A stretch of 64,000 nt of DNA. Origin: Pseudomonadota bacterium. GTDB lineage: Bacteria; Myxococcota_A; UBA9160; JADFDR01. The stretch covers positions 27,251 to 91,250 of the forward strand of contig PIVT01000007.1 of NCBI GenBank assembly GCA_003353845.1. The letters run 5' to 3'. A program made the position numbers and the translations under genes. The notes beneath the pieces are model-generated. The model was not told the origin of the DNA. It saw nothing but the letters and a program-made list of their open reading frames with translations, and did no database searches. This document shows, in pieces, positions 33,435 to 43,002 of the stretch (positions within the stretch are counted from its first letter, which is position 1; each line of letters begins with the position of its first letter).

Positions 33435-33965
33435 TTATTCTGCATAGGTCAATAGATCTTCCGTCCGCCGCACCTCAGCTTCGGTTTTTCTCTCCAACCA
33501 CGCACAGAAATAAATACCTGAGATGGCCGCCACCATACCGGCCATGGTAGGAATCGTCGCTCGCGAAACACCTTCCGCCATGGCACGAGGGCTTCCTCCC
33601 CCCATGAGCGACATCACCTCAAACACCGAGATCATACCGGTGACCGTCCCCATCAATCCCAAGAGAGGGCAAATCGCAATGCATGTCTTGATCAAAGGGA
33701 TGGCCCGCCGAAGCTTGAGTGCCATTTCAGCGACCAGGTAACGACGCACTTGAAGCGCGTACCACGAGGTTTGGTCCTGCCGAGATTGCCATTCGTCAAC
33801 GATGCGTTTCAGGTCGACTGAGTGTCCACTACCCCGCAAGTAGAGCAACCGTTCTGAGATCAGTACCCACATCACGAAGGTGACGGCCATAATGGCAAAA
33901 AGTACAGGGCCTCCTGCGTTCAGGAAATCGTCAAATCTTGCGATCTCGGCGTAAAGGCTAGCCAT
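33435..33965 (-). CDS. exbB: ExbB-type proton channel subunit (second, short)
   Basis: A 176-residue MotA/TolQ/ExbB channel protein with three membrane segments. The conserved core reads G-L-M-G-T-V-T-G-M-I-S-V-F (about 118-130) followed by the A-M-A-E-G-V-S-R-A-T helix. The ATG at 33965 is chosen because it gives an 8-base overlap with the ttpC-like gene. The system encodes two such proteins; this is the conventional ExbB of the motor. Confidence 0.93.
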   Translation of the reverse strand: MASLYAEIARFDDFLNAGGPVLFAIMAVTFVMWVLISERLLYLRGSGHSVDLKRIVDEWQSRQDQTSWYALQVRRYLVAEMALKLRRAIPLIKTCIAICPLLGLMGTVTGMISVFEVMSLMGGGSPRAMAEGVSRATIPTMAGMVAAISGIYFCAWLERKTEAEVRRTEDLLTYAE

Positions 33966-35349
33966 TTTGGGAGCGTCCCTCGGCATGCCGCGCGATCACA
34001 CCTGCGCTTTGTTCTTCCAAAATATGAACGAGTCCCTGGCTGCGCGCATTCAACATGCTGTGAATAAGCGTGAGTGGAATCGCCACCGTCAGACCCAATA
34101 CCGTGGTCACCAAGGCACTCGAAATACCTCCAGCCATAACTTTGGGATCGCCTGTACCAAACAACATGATGGCTTGGAAGGTTTGAATCATGCCTGTCAC
34201 GGTTCCCAACAAACCCAACAAGGGTGCCAACACCGCGCCCAGCCGAAGAACGAATATCCATCTTTCGATACCGGGGACTTCCTTGACGATGGCTTCATCG
34301 AGCTTGAGTTCCAAGGTCTCGATATCGATGTTTGGATGCTGGAAATACACGCCGAGCACGCGACCCAAGGGGTTGCCGGGGTCCGGCTTGGATCGACCCA
34401 ATTCCTGCTTGATGGCCACTCCCATTTTCGTCAGCCTGATCAAAATAAAGAGACTCAACACCAAACAGGCCAGACCCGCGGCGATAATAATATTACCGAC
34501 GATTCCACCTTGCTCGATGCGCTCCACCAAGTCGGGTTTTTGAATCAGCAGACGCAAAATGGCGCCGCGGGCGGGGTCCACCGAAGCCCCCACAATTCCG
34601 CTGGTCGCCTTCTGCAGATCTTTAATGGCCGCCGTGTGCCGACCGGTCGGCTGAGAAGGCAGCTCCACCAAGCGTTTGGTGTCCTTATAATCAAGGAATT
34701 TTCCGTCCGAGGTCGCGGTGAAGGAACCCACGCGGATCACCTCGCGCTGCACCTCTTGCCCGCCGGCATCGATCAAGGTTCCGGGGAAGCGCACCACCTT
34801 GCCTGATTCCGTCATCTCTTGCTGCATCACGAACCACAAGTGCTCAAGCTGCTCAATGGAAGGCAACTCCTCGCTCTGCGCCGTGGCCTCCAAGCTCTCA
34901 CCACGGCCTGGGAATTGCGAGCTAACCAGAGAAGCATCCACCATTCCGATGGTATCCCCAGCGACCTGGCGCACGACACCAAAGAGTTCGCCGAGATCAC
35001 CCAAGCGATTGCGCAATAACACCTGAGTGCGCGCGAGTTCTTCCTCGCCGTCTCTAAAACGCGCTTCAAGCCGTTCACTGCGACGTTCCTCTTCCGAGCG
35101 CGTCTTCTTGGCCCGGGCGAGCAGGCCTTCTTGCTTCTTCTTTTCCGCCAGAAAATTGCGCTCGCGTTCCGCGTTTCCCTGTTGCTCTGTCGCCGACCCC
35201 TGCTTCACTTGCCGTAGCAACTCATCGAGACTGACACGATCTTCAGCGGCACGAGCCTCTGACCCACTGATCAAAAGTGCACTCACAGCGACGAGTGCAA
35301 AGCAAAACAGCAAGCGGCCGAGCCCTCGCGTGATCCCATTCCAGCTCAT
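33958..35349 (-). CDS. ttpC: TtpC-like ExbB-family protein with large periplasmic domain
   Basis: A 463-residue protein: signal peptide (1-32), a long coiled-coil periplasmic region (EEERRSERLEARFRDGEEEL and beyond), and a C-terminal MotA/TolQ/ExbB domain with P-L-L-G-L-L-G-T-V-T-G-M-I-Q-T-F. This architecture is that of TtpC, the extra subunit of TonB2 systems in Vibrio, which links the ExbB/ExbD motor to other periplasmic parts. Its start overlaps the DUF3450 gene by 4 bases. Confidence 0.88.
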   Translation of the reverse strand: MSWNGITRGLGRLLFCFALVAVSALLISGSEARAAEDRVSLDELLRQVKQGSATEQQGNAERERNFLAEKKKQEGLLARAKKTRSEEERRSERLEARFRDGEEELARTQVLLRNRLGDLGELFGVVRQVAGDTIGMVDASLVSSQFPGRGESLEATAQSEELPSIEQLEHLWFVMQQEMTESGKVVRFPGTLIDAGGQEVQREVIRVGSFTATSDGKFLDYKDTKRLVELPSQPTGRHTAAIKDLQKATSGIVGASVDPARGAILRLLIQKPDLVERIEQGGIVGNIIIAAGLACLVLSLFILIRLTKMGVAIKQELGRSKPDPGNPLGRVLGVYFQHPNIDIETLELKLDEAIVKEVPGIERWIFVLRLGAVLAPLLGLLGTVTGMIQTFQAIMLFGTGDPKVMAGGISSALVTTVLGLTVAIPLTLIHSMLNARSQGLVHILEEQSAGVIARHAEGRSQNG

Positions 35350-36170
35350 CGGGCCACCTCCGCATCAGAGGCCGCATTGGCTGAAATCGGCGCGGGCACG
35401 GGGAGGTAGAGCAAATCAGGAGCGACTTGCTTCTTGGCGATCCGCAACCCCTGCTTCACCGTATCTCTATACTTGCCCGGTAGCTGAATCCACGCCGCCT
35501 GCTCCACATCCCACATTCCCGTCGTGGAACCGTCGAGGGTCTGGTAATAAAGAGCCACGCGGCCCAAGCGCAGAAAGTCGACATCGCGCGAAGCGTCCTC
35601 AAAGGCCAAAGCCCCGCGGTAGGATTCCATGGTCCAGCCATACTCGTTTTCGATGCCATAGGCCTCCATTAAACGACGGTATTTCTCGGAGGTCGTCACA
35701 TCGGAGCGATCCATCAGTGCAGTCAATCCGCTGACGCGTTCCTGGCGTTCCTCCATGAGGAAGGGAATGTCAGCATTGACGAATTGATCAATGGATTTAG
35801 TCATGCGCAACATCAAGGGCATGATCTGGCGTTCAACGAAAGTGATGTTTTCGATCTGCCTCTGCAACGAAGCGACTTCGCGTTCCTGGTCATTGATCAG
35901 GGTTTGCATCTGGGCATTATAGGAGCGCAAATCCGCGATCTGCCGATTGACTTGACGGTACTCCTGCACCGCAGCGTTGGCGGCGTCACTCAATCCATCA
36001 ATACGTCGCTGGGATGCTGCAGCGTTCTGATTGCGCTGATTTTCAACCTTGACGACCTCTTGCAGGTCTTGTGCAAACCCCGACCCTGCTCCAAACACCA
36101 GGAGGCTCATCACCAACCCCGCGCTACACAAGACGTGCTGCCTCCCGAATTTTTTCAGCCAATATTGCAT
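35346..36170 (-). CDS. DUF3450 family periplasmic protein, first gene of the Ton operon
   Basis: A 274-residue exported protein: signal peptide M-Q-Y-W-L-K-K-F ... A-G-S-G-F-A-Q (1-34), then a long coiled coil with R-Q-I-A-D-L-R-S-Y-N-A-Q-M-Q and E-V-A-S-L-Q-R-Q-I-E-N, typical of DUF3450. The family is found upstream of ttpC in TonB2-type operons. Its function is unknown; probably it is a periplasmic partner of TtpC. It is the first gene of the operon. Confidence 0.85.
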   Translation of the reverse strand: MQYWLKKFGRQHVLCSAGLVMSLLVFGAGSGFAQDLQEVVKVENQRNQNAAASQRRIDGLSDAANAAVQEYRQVNRQIADLRSYNAQMQTLINDQEREVASLQRQIENITFVERQIMPLMLRMTKSIDQFVNADIPFLMEERQERVSGLTALMDRSDVTTSEKYRRLMEAYGIENEYGWTMESYRGALAFEDASRDVDFLRLGRVALYYQTLDGSTTGMWDVEQAAWIQLPGKYRDTVKQGLRIAKKQVAPDLLYLPVPAPISANAASDAEVAR

Positions 36171-36448
36171 TCAACACACTCCTCGAGCGCCCATGCCTGG
36201 GATAACTCCGTTCATCAACAGCCTGAATCCCGAAGGCACTATAATGACAAGTTCTGCGGAAATTTGAGAATAAAGAGTAAATCTCCATCCAGAAAGGGTC
36301 CAGCTTGGTTCAATTCAGCCTCACTTAACGCAAGGGCATCGGATTGCTACTCTGTGAATACGGCAACACTGGAAAAACGTTGCGCGTCCCTCGTTAGAGG
36401 CAGTAGAAATCAGCAAGAGCCTTAGGATTGTTGTTTAGGAGTGCTGTA

Positions 36449-38305
36449 ATGGTATCGAACTATGTGATGGGACAAAGAGAAAGAACTCCGGACGATCCCG
36501 CTGGTGACGTCATTCCTTTGGAGTCCTTCCCCACCATCCCGGCTATTTTCCGTGAACGCGTCCGACGCAGCCCGGACAAAGTCGCCTACCTCCAATACAA
36601 CTCGTTCAATGAATCCTGGTCAGAGTCCACCTGGGCGGAAATGGGGGCCGAAGTGGGGCGCTGGCAAACGGCCCTGGTGAAAGAAGGGTTGGAGAAAGGG
36701 GATCGCGTGGCCATCATGGTCCGCAATTGCCGCGAGTGGGTGGTGTTCGATCAAGCCGCCCTGGGACTCGGCCTGGTCACCGTGCCCCTCTACGTCGATG
36801 ATCGCCCCGACAATAGCGCCTACGTATTGGGACAAACCGACAGCCTACTTCTCTTTGTACAAGAAAAGAAACAGTGGGAAGCCATCCAAGCCAGCGAGTT
36901 GGCACTGCCCCACCTCAAACGTGTGATCTGCCTGGAGAACCTTTCAGAAGAAGACAGCAACACGCATCCTTATCTGCTCCATTGGTCCGACTGGCTGTTT
37001 GGAATCAGCGGGGAGTTGCGCGCCCAAGAAGGCGACTCCTTTGAATTGGCCAGCATCGTCTACACCTCGGGCACCACAGGCCGACCCAAGGGCGTCATGC
37101 TTTCGCACCGAAACATGACGGCGAATGCCCACATGGCGATTTTGTGCGGCAGCGTAAATTCCGACGATGTTTTCCTGAGCTTCCTTCCCCTGTCCCACAC
37201 CCTGGAACGAACAGCAGGCTATCTCCTCCCCTTGATCTTGGGCGCCCAGGTGGCCTACGCCCGCTCCATTCCCACGCTCGCCGAGGACATGCAGACCATC
37301 CGACCCACCATTCTCGTGTCGGTGCCACGCATTTACGAACGCGTCTACGGAAAGATTCAGGAAGGATTGGAAGAAAAGTCACTCTTGGCCCGCAAGCTAT
37401 TCGAGTTAACGCTCTTCGTGGGCTGGCGTCGATTCCAATTTGATCAAGGGCGCGGAAAACGCTCCCTCCTCTTCTTGCTCTGGCCGCTGCTCGAAAAAAT
37501 CGTGGCTTCAAAAATCCTGGCCAAACTCGGCGGGCGCATGCGCTGTGCGATCTGCGGTGGCGCAGCCCTCAACTCCGAAGTCTCTCACCTTTTCCTAAGC
37601 TTGGGCCTGCCCTTGATTCAAGGATATGGACTCACCGAAACCAGCCCCGTCGTTTGCGTCAACAGTGTGCGGGACAATATCCCCAATAGTATCGGCTGCG
37701 CGTTACATGGTGTCGAAATTCGCATCGCTGAAAATGACGAACTGCAAACGCGCAGTGAATGTGTCATGCAGGGTTACTGGCGGAATGAAGAAGCCACGGC
37801 AGAAACCATGGCCGAAGAAGGCTGGCTGCGCACCGGCGACCAAGCCCGCATTGACCCCGAGAACGGACATGTCTACATCACCGGGCGGCTCAAAGATATT
37901 ATCGTGCTGGCCAATGGCGAGAAGGTTCCTCCCAATGACATGGAACAAGCCATCGCCCTGAATCCACTGTTCGATCAAGCCTTGGTGTTGGGTGAAGGAA
38001 AGCCCTACCTCTCATCGCTCATCGCATTAAATCCGGAAGCCTGGTCGGGATTCTGTGAAGGCTTGGGTGTCGATCCCAATGATCCCGCGTCCCTGCAAGC
38101 GGAAGTCGTGATCGACAAGATTTCTCAGTTGCTCAGCCAACGGCTGACCGACTTTCCCGGATACGCACAGATTCGCCAGTTCCATCTTACCCTGGAAGCG
38201 TGGACCGTTGAAAACGGGCTGATCACACCGACATTGAAAACAAAGCGGCCCCAAATACTAAAGCACTACGAGCAAGCCATTGCAGCCTTGTACGAAGGAC
38301 ACTAG
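36449..38305 (+). CDS. long-chain fatty acid-CoA ligase (AMP-forming)
   Basis: Activates a long-chain fatty acid to acyl-CoA. 618 residues: P-loop-like Y-T-S-G-T-T-G-R-P-K-G-V-M (about 205-217), an A4/A5 region with Q-G-Y-G-L-T-E-T-S-P, and R-T-G-D-Q-A-R-I-D ... I-T-G-R-L-K-D-I-I at the hinge, then the C-terminal lysine area. It resembles the longer FadD15/Acsl type of ligase. ATG at 36449 is chosen because AGGAG lies 7 bases before it; the frame runs 7 codons further upstream. Confidence 0.93.
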   Translation: MVSNYVMGQRERTPDDPAGDVIPLESFPTIPAIFRERVRRSPDKVAYLQYNSFNESWSESTWAEMGAEVGRWQTALVKEGLEKGDRVAIMVRNCREWVVFDQAALGLGLVTVPLYVDDRPDNSAYVLGQTDSLLLFVQEKKQWEAIQASELALPHLKRVICLENLSEEDSNTHPYLLHWSDWLFGISGELRAQEGDSFELASIVYTSGTTGRPKGVMLSHRNMTANAHMAILCGSVNSDDVFLSFLPLSHTLERTAGYLLPLILGAQVAYARSIPTLAEDMQTIRPTILVSVPRIYERVYGKIQEGLEEKSLLARKLFELTLFVGWRRFQFDQGRGKRSLLFLLWPLLEKIVASKILAKLGGRMRCAICGGAALNSEVSHLFLSLGLPLIQGYGLTETSPVVCVNSVRDNIPNSIGCALHGVEIRIAENDELQTRSECVMQGYWRNEEATAETMAEEGWLRTGDQARIDPENGHVYITGRLKDIIVLANGEKVPPNDMEQAIALNPLFDQALVLGEGKPYLSSLIALNPEAWSGFCEGLGVDPNDPASLQAEVVIDKISQLLSQRLTDFPGYAQIRQFHLTLEAWTVENGLITPTLKTKRPQILKHYEQAIAALYEGH

Positions 38306-38476
38306 CTCCCACGAACCGGATCGATTCAAGGAGTTCTATTCAAAGATTTAACAAAAGTTAAAACGCGTTGGATGGGTGCGCGACACAGGGGTCACGTACT
38401 GCAATCGCCACTAGAACCGACTACTACTTCTCGAACCTTGCTTTACTTTACGCGTTTCAGTGAACGGCCGACCCGG

Positions 38477-38692
38477 CTACCCGGGTACGACTTCTACATC
38501 CTCAGCCTGAAATCCCTTCTGGCCTTTTACAGGACTAAAACTCACCTTTTGGCCCTCATTCAAACTGCGATAGCCATCGCCGCGAATTGCGCTGAAATGC
38601 ACAAACACGTCGTCGCCCGCATCCCGAATGATGAAACCAAACCCCTTTGCGTCATTGAACCACTTGACGGTACCTACTTCACGCTCTGCCAT
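38477..38692 (-). CDS. cold-shock domain protein (CspA family)
   Basis: A 71-residue RNA- and single-stranded-DNA-binding protein of the cold-shock family: [21 protein letters not shown], then D-V-F-V-H-F-S-A-I and G-P-Q/V-K-G type end ([15 protein letters not shown]). RNP1 and RNP2 motifs are intact. The open frame extends 47 codons upstream, but the conserved start MAxxxGTVKWF fixes the ATG at 38692; the upstream bases are probably a long 5' untranslated region, as usual for such genes. Confidence 0.95.
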   Translation of the reverse strand: MAEREVGTVKWFNDAKGFGFIIRDAGDDVFVHFSAIRGDGYRSLNEGQKVSFSPVKGQKGFQAEDVEVVPG

Positions 38693-38880
38693 AATACAAA
38701 CCCCATTTCGAGTATGTTTGTAAACGTAGCGTGATCCCGATGATCGTCCAGTGCATTCGAGCGGATGAATTTGCCTTGATTTAACCTGAGAGATAAGGGA
38801 GCTGAAAACGCCGTCCGCAACTGCAGGGGCCAAAACACTGTAGTTGCTGAAAATCCCTAATAGGACAGAAAAAGCTTTCT

Positions 38881-40539
38881 CTAATTGATCTTAGCTTCGC
38901 CTGCGGCAAAGAGGTGGCTGTCTGCCGTCTCTGTCAGCTCCAAATCGGGATACTTTTGACGAACCCAATCCAAATTCCAAAGGCTCTTGAACAGCACCAC
39001 GGGGCGTCCATCTCGATCCTCCACCACCTTGGCCGTCTCCGAGTAGCGGAAAATATCGGGGTCAAAGTCTCCCTGAGGCCAGCGAGCGACTTGATAAGGC
39101 AGTGGCCCCAGCTTGAGCTTGACCTTGTACTCCGTCTGCATTCGATGAACGAGCACCTCGAATTGCAATTGACCCACTGCTCCCATGATGGGGCTCGCCA
39201 CACCGCTGGTCATGTCCGTGAAGAGCTGCACGGCACCTTCCTGAGCTAACTGTTGTAAGCCCTTATCCAAGGCCTTTCGTTTTTCGACACCGGACACATC
39301 CACCGCCATGAAACACTCAGGCGAAAAGCTGGGGATGCCGGGATAGGAGAACCCGCCCTCTTCCGACAGGGTGTCGCCAATGCGGTAAATACCAGGATCA
39401 TGCAGCCCTACGACATCGCCGGGAAAAGCCTCATCCACTTCTTCTCGATCCGACGCCATGAGCAAGGTGGACTTGGCCAGACGCACGCTTTTCCCCGTGC
39501 GTTCCAACTGAACAGTGCTGCCGCGCACAAACTTGCCGGAGCACACGCGCATAAAGGCCAATCGATCGCGGTGGTTGGGATCCATATTGGCTTGGATCTT
39601 GAAAATGAAACCTGAGAAACCACGCTCCACGGGATCGACGGGACCTTGGTCGGCGTGACGCGCTGAAGGCTTTGGCGCCATCTTCAAAAAAGCATCCAAG
39701 AAGGGCAACACACCAAAGTTAGTCATCGCACTGCCGAAGAACATGGGGGTTTGCATTCCGGCCCGCACAGCTTCCTCGTCAAATTCGGCGCCTGCGCCAT
39801 CCAGGAGTTCAAGCTCTTCTTCGATTTGGGTAGCCATGGCACCGCCAATGGCTTCTTGGATGGCTGGCGAGCCGGGCTCTCCTTCCACATCCACCTGGTT
39901 GACTAATTGCGTTCCATGCTTTCCACCGGAAAAGAGTTCCAACTTTTTCTCCAAGCGGTCGTACACACCACGAAACCCACTTCCCATGCCCACGGGCCAA
40001 TTCACTGGCACCGCCTCGATGCCCAAGACTTCTTCAATCTCTTGCATGAGGTCCAATGCGTCACGACTTTCACGGTCCATCTTATTTACAAAAGTAAAGA
40101 TGGGGATTTTGCGCATGGCACAAACTTGAAACAGCTTGCCCGTCTGCGCTTCCACACCCTTGGCAGCGTCAATGAGCATCACGGCCGCATCGGCGGCCAT
40201 CAGCGTTCGATAGGTATCCTCACTGAAGTCTTTATGACCGGGGGTATCCAGAATATTGACTCGAAAACCTTCGTATTCGAAATGCATGACCGAACTGGAC
40301 ACTGAAATTCCACGCTGCTTTTCCAACTCCAACCAATCGCTGGTGGCGTGTCGATTAGCGCGCTGCGCACGCACTGCACCGGCTTCGCGCAGGGCGCCGC
40401 CGAAGAGCAACAGTTTCTCCGTCAAGGTCGTCTTTCCCGCATCCGGGTGCGAGATGATGGCGAAGGTCCGGCGTCGATCGACTTCCTGTTTCAGGGCGCG
40501 CGTACCGCTACTGCCTTCTGTGGACTCCATGATCTCCAT
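38881..40539 (-). CDS. prfC: peptide chain release factor 3
   Basis: GTPase that recycles RF1/RF2 after termination. 552 residues. Visible: [14 protein letters not shown] (P-loop), the RF3-specific [29 protein letters not shown], and a C-terminal domain close to E. coli RF3 in length. This is a normal full-length RF3. The downstream neighbour on the same strand is the cold-shock gene 188 bases away. Confidence 0.96.
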   Translation of the reverse strand: MEIMESTEGSSGTRALKQEVDRRRTFAIISHPDAGKTTLTEKLLLFGGALREAGAVRAQRANRHATSDWLELEKQRGISVSSSVMHFEYEGFRVNILDTPGHKDFSEDTYRTLMAADAAVMLIDAAKGVEAQTGKLFQVCAMRKIPIFTFVNKMDRESRDALDLMQEIEEVLGIEAVPVNWPVGMGSGFRGVYDRLEKKLELFSGGKHGTQLVNQVDVEGEPGSPAIQEAIGGAMATQIEEELELLDGAGAEFDEEAVRAGMQTPMFFGSAMTNFGVLPFLDAFLKMAPKPSARHADQGPVDPVERGFSGFIFKIQANMDPNHRDRLAFMRVCSGKFVRGSTVQLERTGKSVRLAKSTLLMASDREEVDEAFPGDVVGLHDPGIYRIGDTLSEEGGFSYPGIPSFSPECFMAVDVSGVEKRKALDKGLQQLAQEGAVQLFTDMTSGVASPIMGAVGQLQFEVLVHRMQTEYKVKLKLGPLPYQVARWPQGDFDPDIFRYSETAKVVEDRDGRPVVLFKSLWNLDWVRQKYPDLELTETADSHLFAAGEAKIN

Positions 40540-40570
40540 CCTGCTTCCCTAGATTTGAGCGGGGCTCACC

Positions 40571-42454
40571 CTAGATAAATTCCTCGACGATGGCGAGCAG
40601 TTGCACGCCGTAACGCTCGGCCTTGGCCGGCCCGATTCCGTGGGCGAGCAGTAAATCATCTCTCGTTCTCGGGCGCAACATGGCGATGTCGCGCAGACTG
40701 CGATCGCTGGCGATGACATAGGGCGGCACGCCTTGTGACTGTGCAAGCTCCAAGCGGTAGCTGCGCAAGCTATCGAAGAGCGCCCGTCCCACTTCATCCA
40801 AATCCTGAGCCAGGGCCGGAGTCTTGCGACGCCGTTCACCCGAGGCCAGCGCAGCTTTGCCCGCACTGTGAACCGGCGGTAACAAAAGGCGCACCGCACG
40901 TTCACCGCTCATGACGGCATTTCCTTCTTCCGTGAGCACTGCCACGGGTCGATCGCCGCCCTGAAAATCCACCCAACCCGCGGTTACCGTACGGCGCAAT
41001 AAGCGCATGAGCCACTCTTCGGCGCGATCAGACAAAATGCCAAAGGTCCGCGTTTCATGCAGGCCTTCTCGTTGCAATCGCTCGTCGTCGACACCGCGCA
41101 AGAGCTTGGCAGCTGCGGACAAGCCAAAACGACCGTGAATGCGCGCCACGGCGCTCAGGGTTTTTCGCACCAAGAGGCTGACATCCTCGCCGTCTTCCTC
41201 TTCGCCTTCAGCCAAATCCAGGCAGACATCACAACGCCCACAGCCTTGTAAGGTCTCTTCATCGTCGCCGAAGTAACGCAGTATCGCATCGTGGCGGCAA
41301 CTGCCCCCTTCGGCCCAGCGCATCAACTCCAAAAACAAGTTCCACTTGTGACGCACCATCTCTGCGTCGGGAGTCACTGGCCCTCCCCCGTTTTCAATCA
41401 GGTGTCGACGCAGGGCCATATCGCCGGGCGAGATCAACAACAGGCCCAGCGCATCTTCGCCATCACGACCCGCGCGACCCACCTCTTGATAGTAAGCCTC
41501 CACCGAACTCGGAGGCGCTAAATGCAACACGGCGCGCACGTCTGCACGATCGATGCCCATGCCAAAAGCATTGGTGGCCACCACCACCTCATTGCCCCCC
41601 GCGGCAAAATCCTTTTGTACCTGTTCGCGCAGAGCACCGTCCAAGCCAGCGTGATAGGCCGCCGCCCGCCAACCTCTTTCCGCCAAGCGAGAAGCTTCCT
41701 TCTCGCTGGCTTTGCGCGTGGGCGAGTAGATAATGGCCGCGCCCTTCTCTTCGCCCGGCTGACCCAGCGCTTCGGCCAGGGCTTCGTCAATCAAGCGTTC
41801 GCGGTCGCGCTTCCCATTGATGTCCCGCGCACGCAAAGACAGGTTGGGCCTGGCAAACCCTCGCAAAATCTGAGGTGTTTCGGAACCCAACCCCAGCCGC
41901 GTGATGATCTCATCGCGCACAATGGGCGTGGCCGTTGCTGTACAGGCCATAATTCGGGCGTCGGGAAACTCGCGTAGCATCGCTCCGATTTGCATGTACT
42001 CGGGACGGAAGTCGTGACCCCACTCACTGATGCAATGCGCTTCATCAATGGCGATAAGTGGGCACCGAAGGTTGCTGAGCAATGCGCGAAATCCGGGAAA
42101 GGCCAGGCGCTCGGGTGAGACATACACCAGCCGATACTCCCCTTGCGCCAGCTTGCGCAGGCGCTGGCGCATCTCCTCGGGCTCCAAGGTGGACGCCAAA
42201 AAGGTGGCGGACACACCGCGCGCCTCCAATGCAGATACTTGATCCTGCATCAGTGAGATGAGCGGAGAGATCACCAAGGTGGTTCCACGCAAGAGTGTGG
42301 CGGGGAGTTGATAGCTCAGGCTTTTCCCGCCGCCTGTGGGCGCCACCAGCAGGAGGCGCCCCACCTTTAAAATAGCTTCGATGGCTTCCCGCTGACCCGG
42401 CCGAAAGTCGTCGAACCCCAGCTTGTGCAGGCCGGCTTCCAGATCGTACTCACT
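40571..42454 (-). CDS. recQ: RecQ-family ATP-dependent DNA helicase
   Basis: A 3'-5' DNA helicase (627 residues). Motif I APTGGGKSLSYQLPA, motif II I-D-E-A-H-C-I-S-E-W-G-H-D-F-R-P-E-Y, motif VI Q-E-V-G-R-A-G-R-D-G, the four-cysteine zinc-binding part (C-R-H-D ... G-C-G-R-C-D-V-C), winged helix and a C-terminal HRDC-like domain (AQSQGVPPYVIASDRSLRDI). ATG at 42454 is preferred; the frame extends 14 codons upstream. The prfC gene begins 31 bases beyond its stop. Confidence 0.94.
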   Translation of the reverse strand, partial: SEYDLEAGLHKLGFDDFRPGQREAIEAILKVGRLLLVAPTGGGKSLSYQLPATLLRGTTLVISPLISLMQDQVSALEARGVSATFLASTLEPEEMRQRLRKLAQGEYRLVYVSPERLAFPGFRALLSNLRCPLIAIDEAHCISEWGHDFRPEYMQIGAMLREFPDARIMACTATATPIVRDEIITRLGLGSETPQILRGFARPNLSLRARDINGKRDRERLIDEALAEALGQPGEEKGAAIIYSPTRKASEKEASRLAERGWRAAAYHAGLDGALREQVQKDFAAGGNEVVVATNAFGMGIDRADVRAVLHLAPPSSVEAYYQEVGRAGRDGEDALGLLLISPGDMALRRHLIENGGGPVTPDAEMVRHKWNLFLELMRWAEGGSCRHDAILRYFGDDEETLQGCGRCDVCLDLAEGEEEDGEDVSLLVRKTLSAVARIHGRFGLSAAAKLLRGVDDERLQREGLHETRTFGILSDRAEEWLMRLLRRTVTAGWVDFQGGDRPVAVLTEEGNAVMSGERAVRLLLPPVHSAGKAALASGERRRKTPALAQDLDEVGRALFDSLRSYRLELAQSQGVPPYVIASDRSLRDIAMLRPRTRDDLLLAHGIGPAKAERYGVQLLAIVEEFI

Positions 42455-42506
42455 CATGACGCCTACCTTGCCTCGCCGGGACCGGGGGTTTACCAACTGT
42501 TTTCAG

Positions 42507-42536
42507 AACTATTTCAAGAACTATTTCAAGAACTAG
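42507..42536 (-). repeat. 12-bp tandem repeat upstream of recQ
   Basis: AACTATTTCAAG occurs twice exactly (42507-42530), followed by the first six bases of a third copy. It lies in the leader region of recQ, between its start and the neighbouring hypothetical gene. Confidence 0.85.
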
Positions 42537-42573
42537 CTTTACGAGCTTTTTGTTACGGCTTCGCGCATGGCAG

Positions 42574-42942
42574 CTAGGTAATGATCTTGCCCATTTGTTC
42601 CTGGCCCGGGATCACGATCTTGCTGGCCTCTTGGCGCTGCATCTCTTTGGCTTCCTCGATCATCTTTTCTACGGCCACTTGGACCGCTGCCGGGAATTTA
42701 CCCAAGGCTTCTTCGAGATTCCCCGCCTCGATGTCACATTGCACAGGTACCGGACCCATTTGTGACATGAGCTGCGTTTGACCGATGAAAATAAGGGGGC
42801 GACTTTCATCGCGTTCACCATCGACCGTGATCGGCGTGAGTTGTTTGACCGAAGCCACCTTGAGATCGGTAAATGACTCTTCCTTGTACAAATTTCCCAG
42901 ATCCACACTCATATCAGTCATGGGATTTTTCTCTTCGCTCAT
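42574..42942 (-). CDS. small hypothetical protein
   Basis: I do not recognise this 122-residue protein. It has no signal peptide or membrane segment and begins M-S-E-E-K-N-P. A central beta-rich part contains Q-L-T-P-I-T-V-D-G and L-I-F-I-G-Q-T-Q-L, and a C-terminal acidic helical part follows (LEEALGKFPAAVQVAVEKMI). Codon use is similar to neighbours. It sits between sat and recQ on the same strand, 60 bases after sat. It is likely a real gene with a conserved fold, but I cannot assign a function. Confidence 0.65.
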   Translation of the reverse strand: MSEEKNPMTDMSVDLGNLYKEESFTDLKVASVKQLTPITVDGERDESRPLIFIGQTQLMSQMGPVPVQCDIEAGNLEEALGKFPAAVQVAVEKMIEEAKEMQRQEASKIVIPGQEQMGKIIT

Positions 42943-43002
42943 TTTTTGTCTCCGTCCATTCCGATTACAACCGGAATCCTCTCAAACTCGAAGGCGCTTC
43001 TT

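Noticed and set aside
42958..42976. A hairpin after the sat gene as a terminator
   Set aside because: The stem is only 6-7 bp and no run of T follows on the minus strand.
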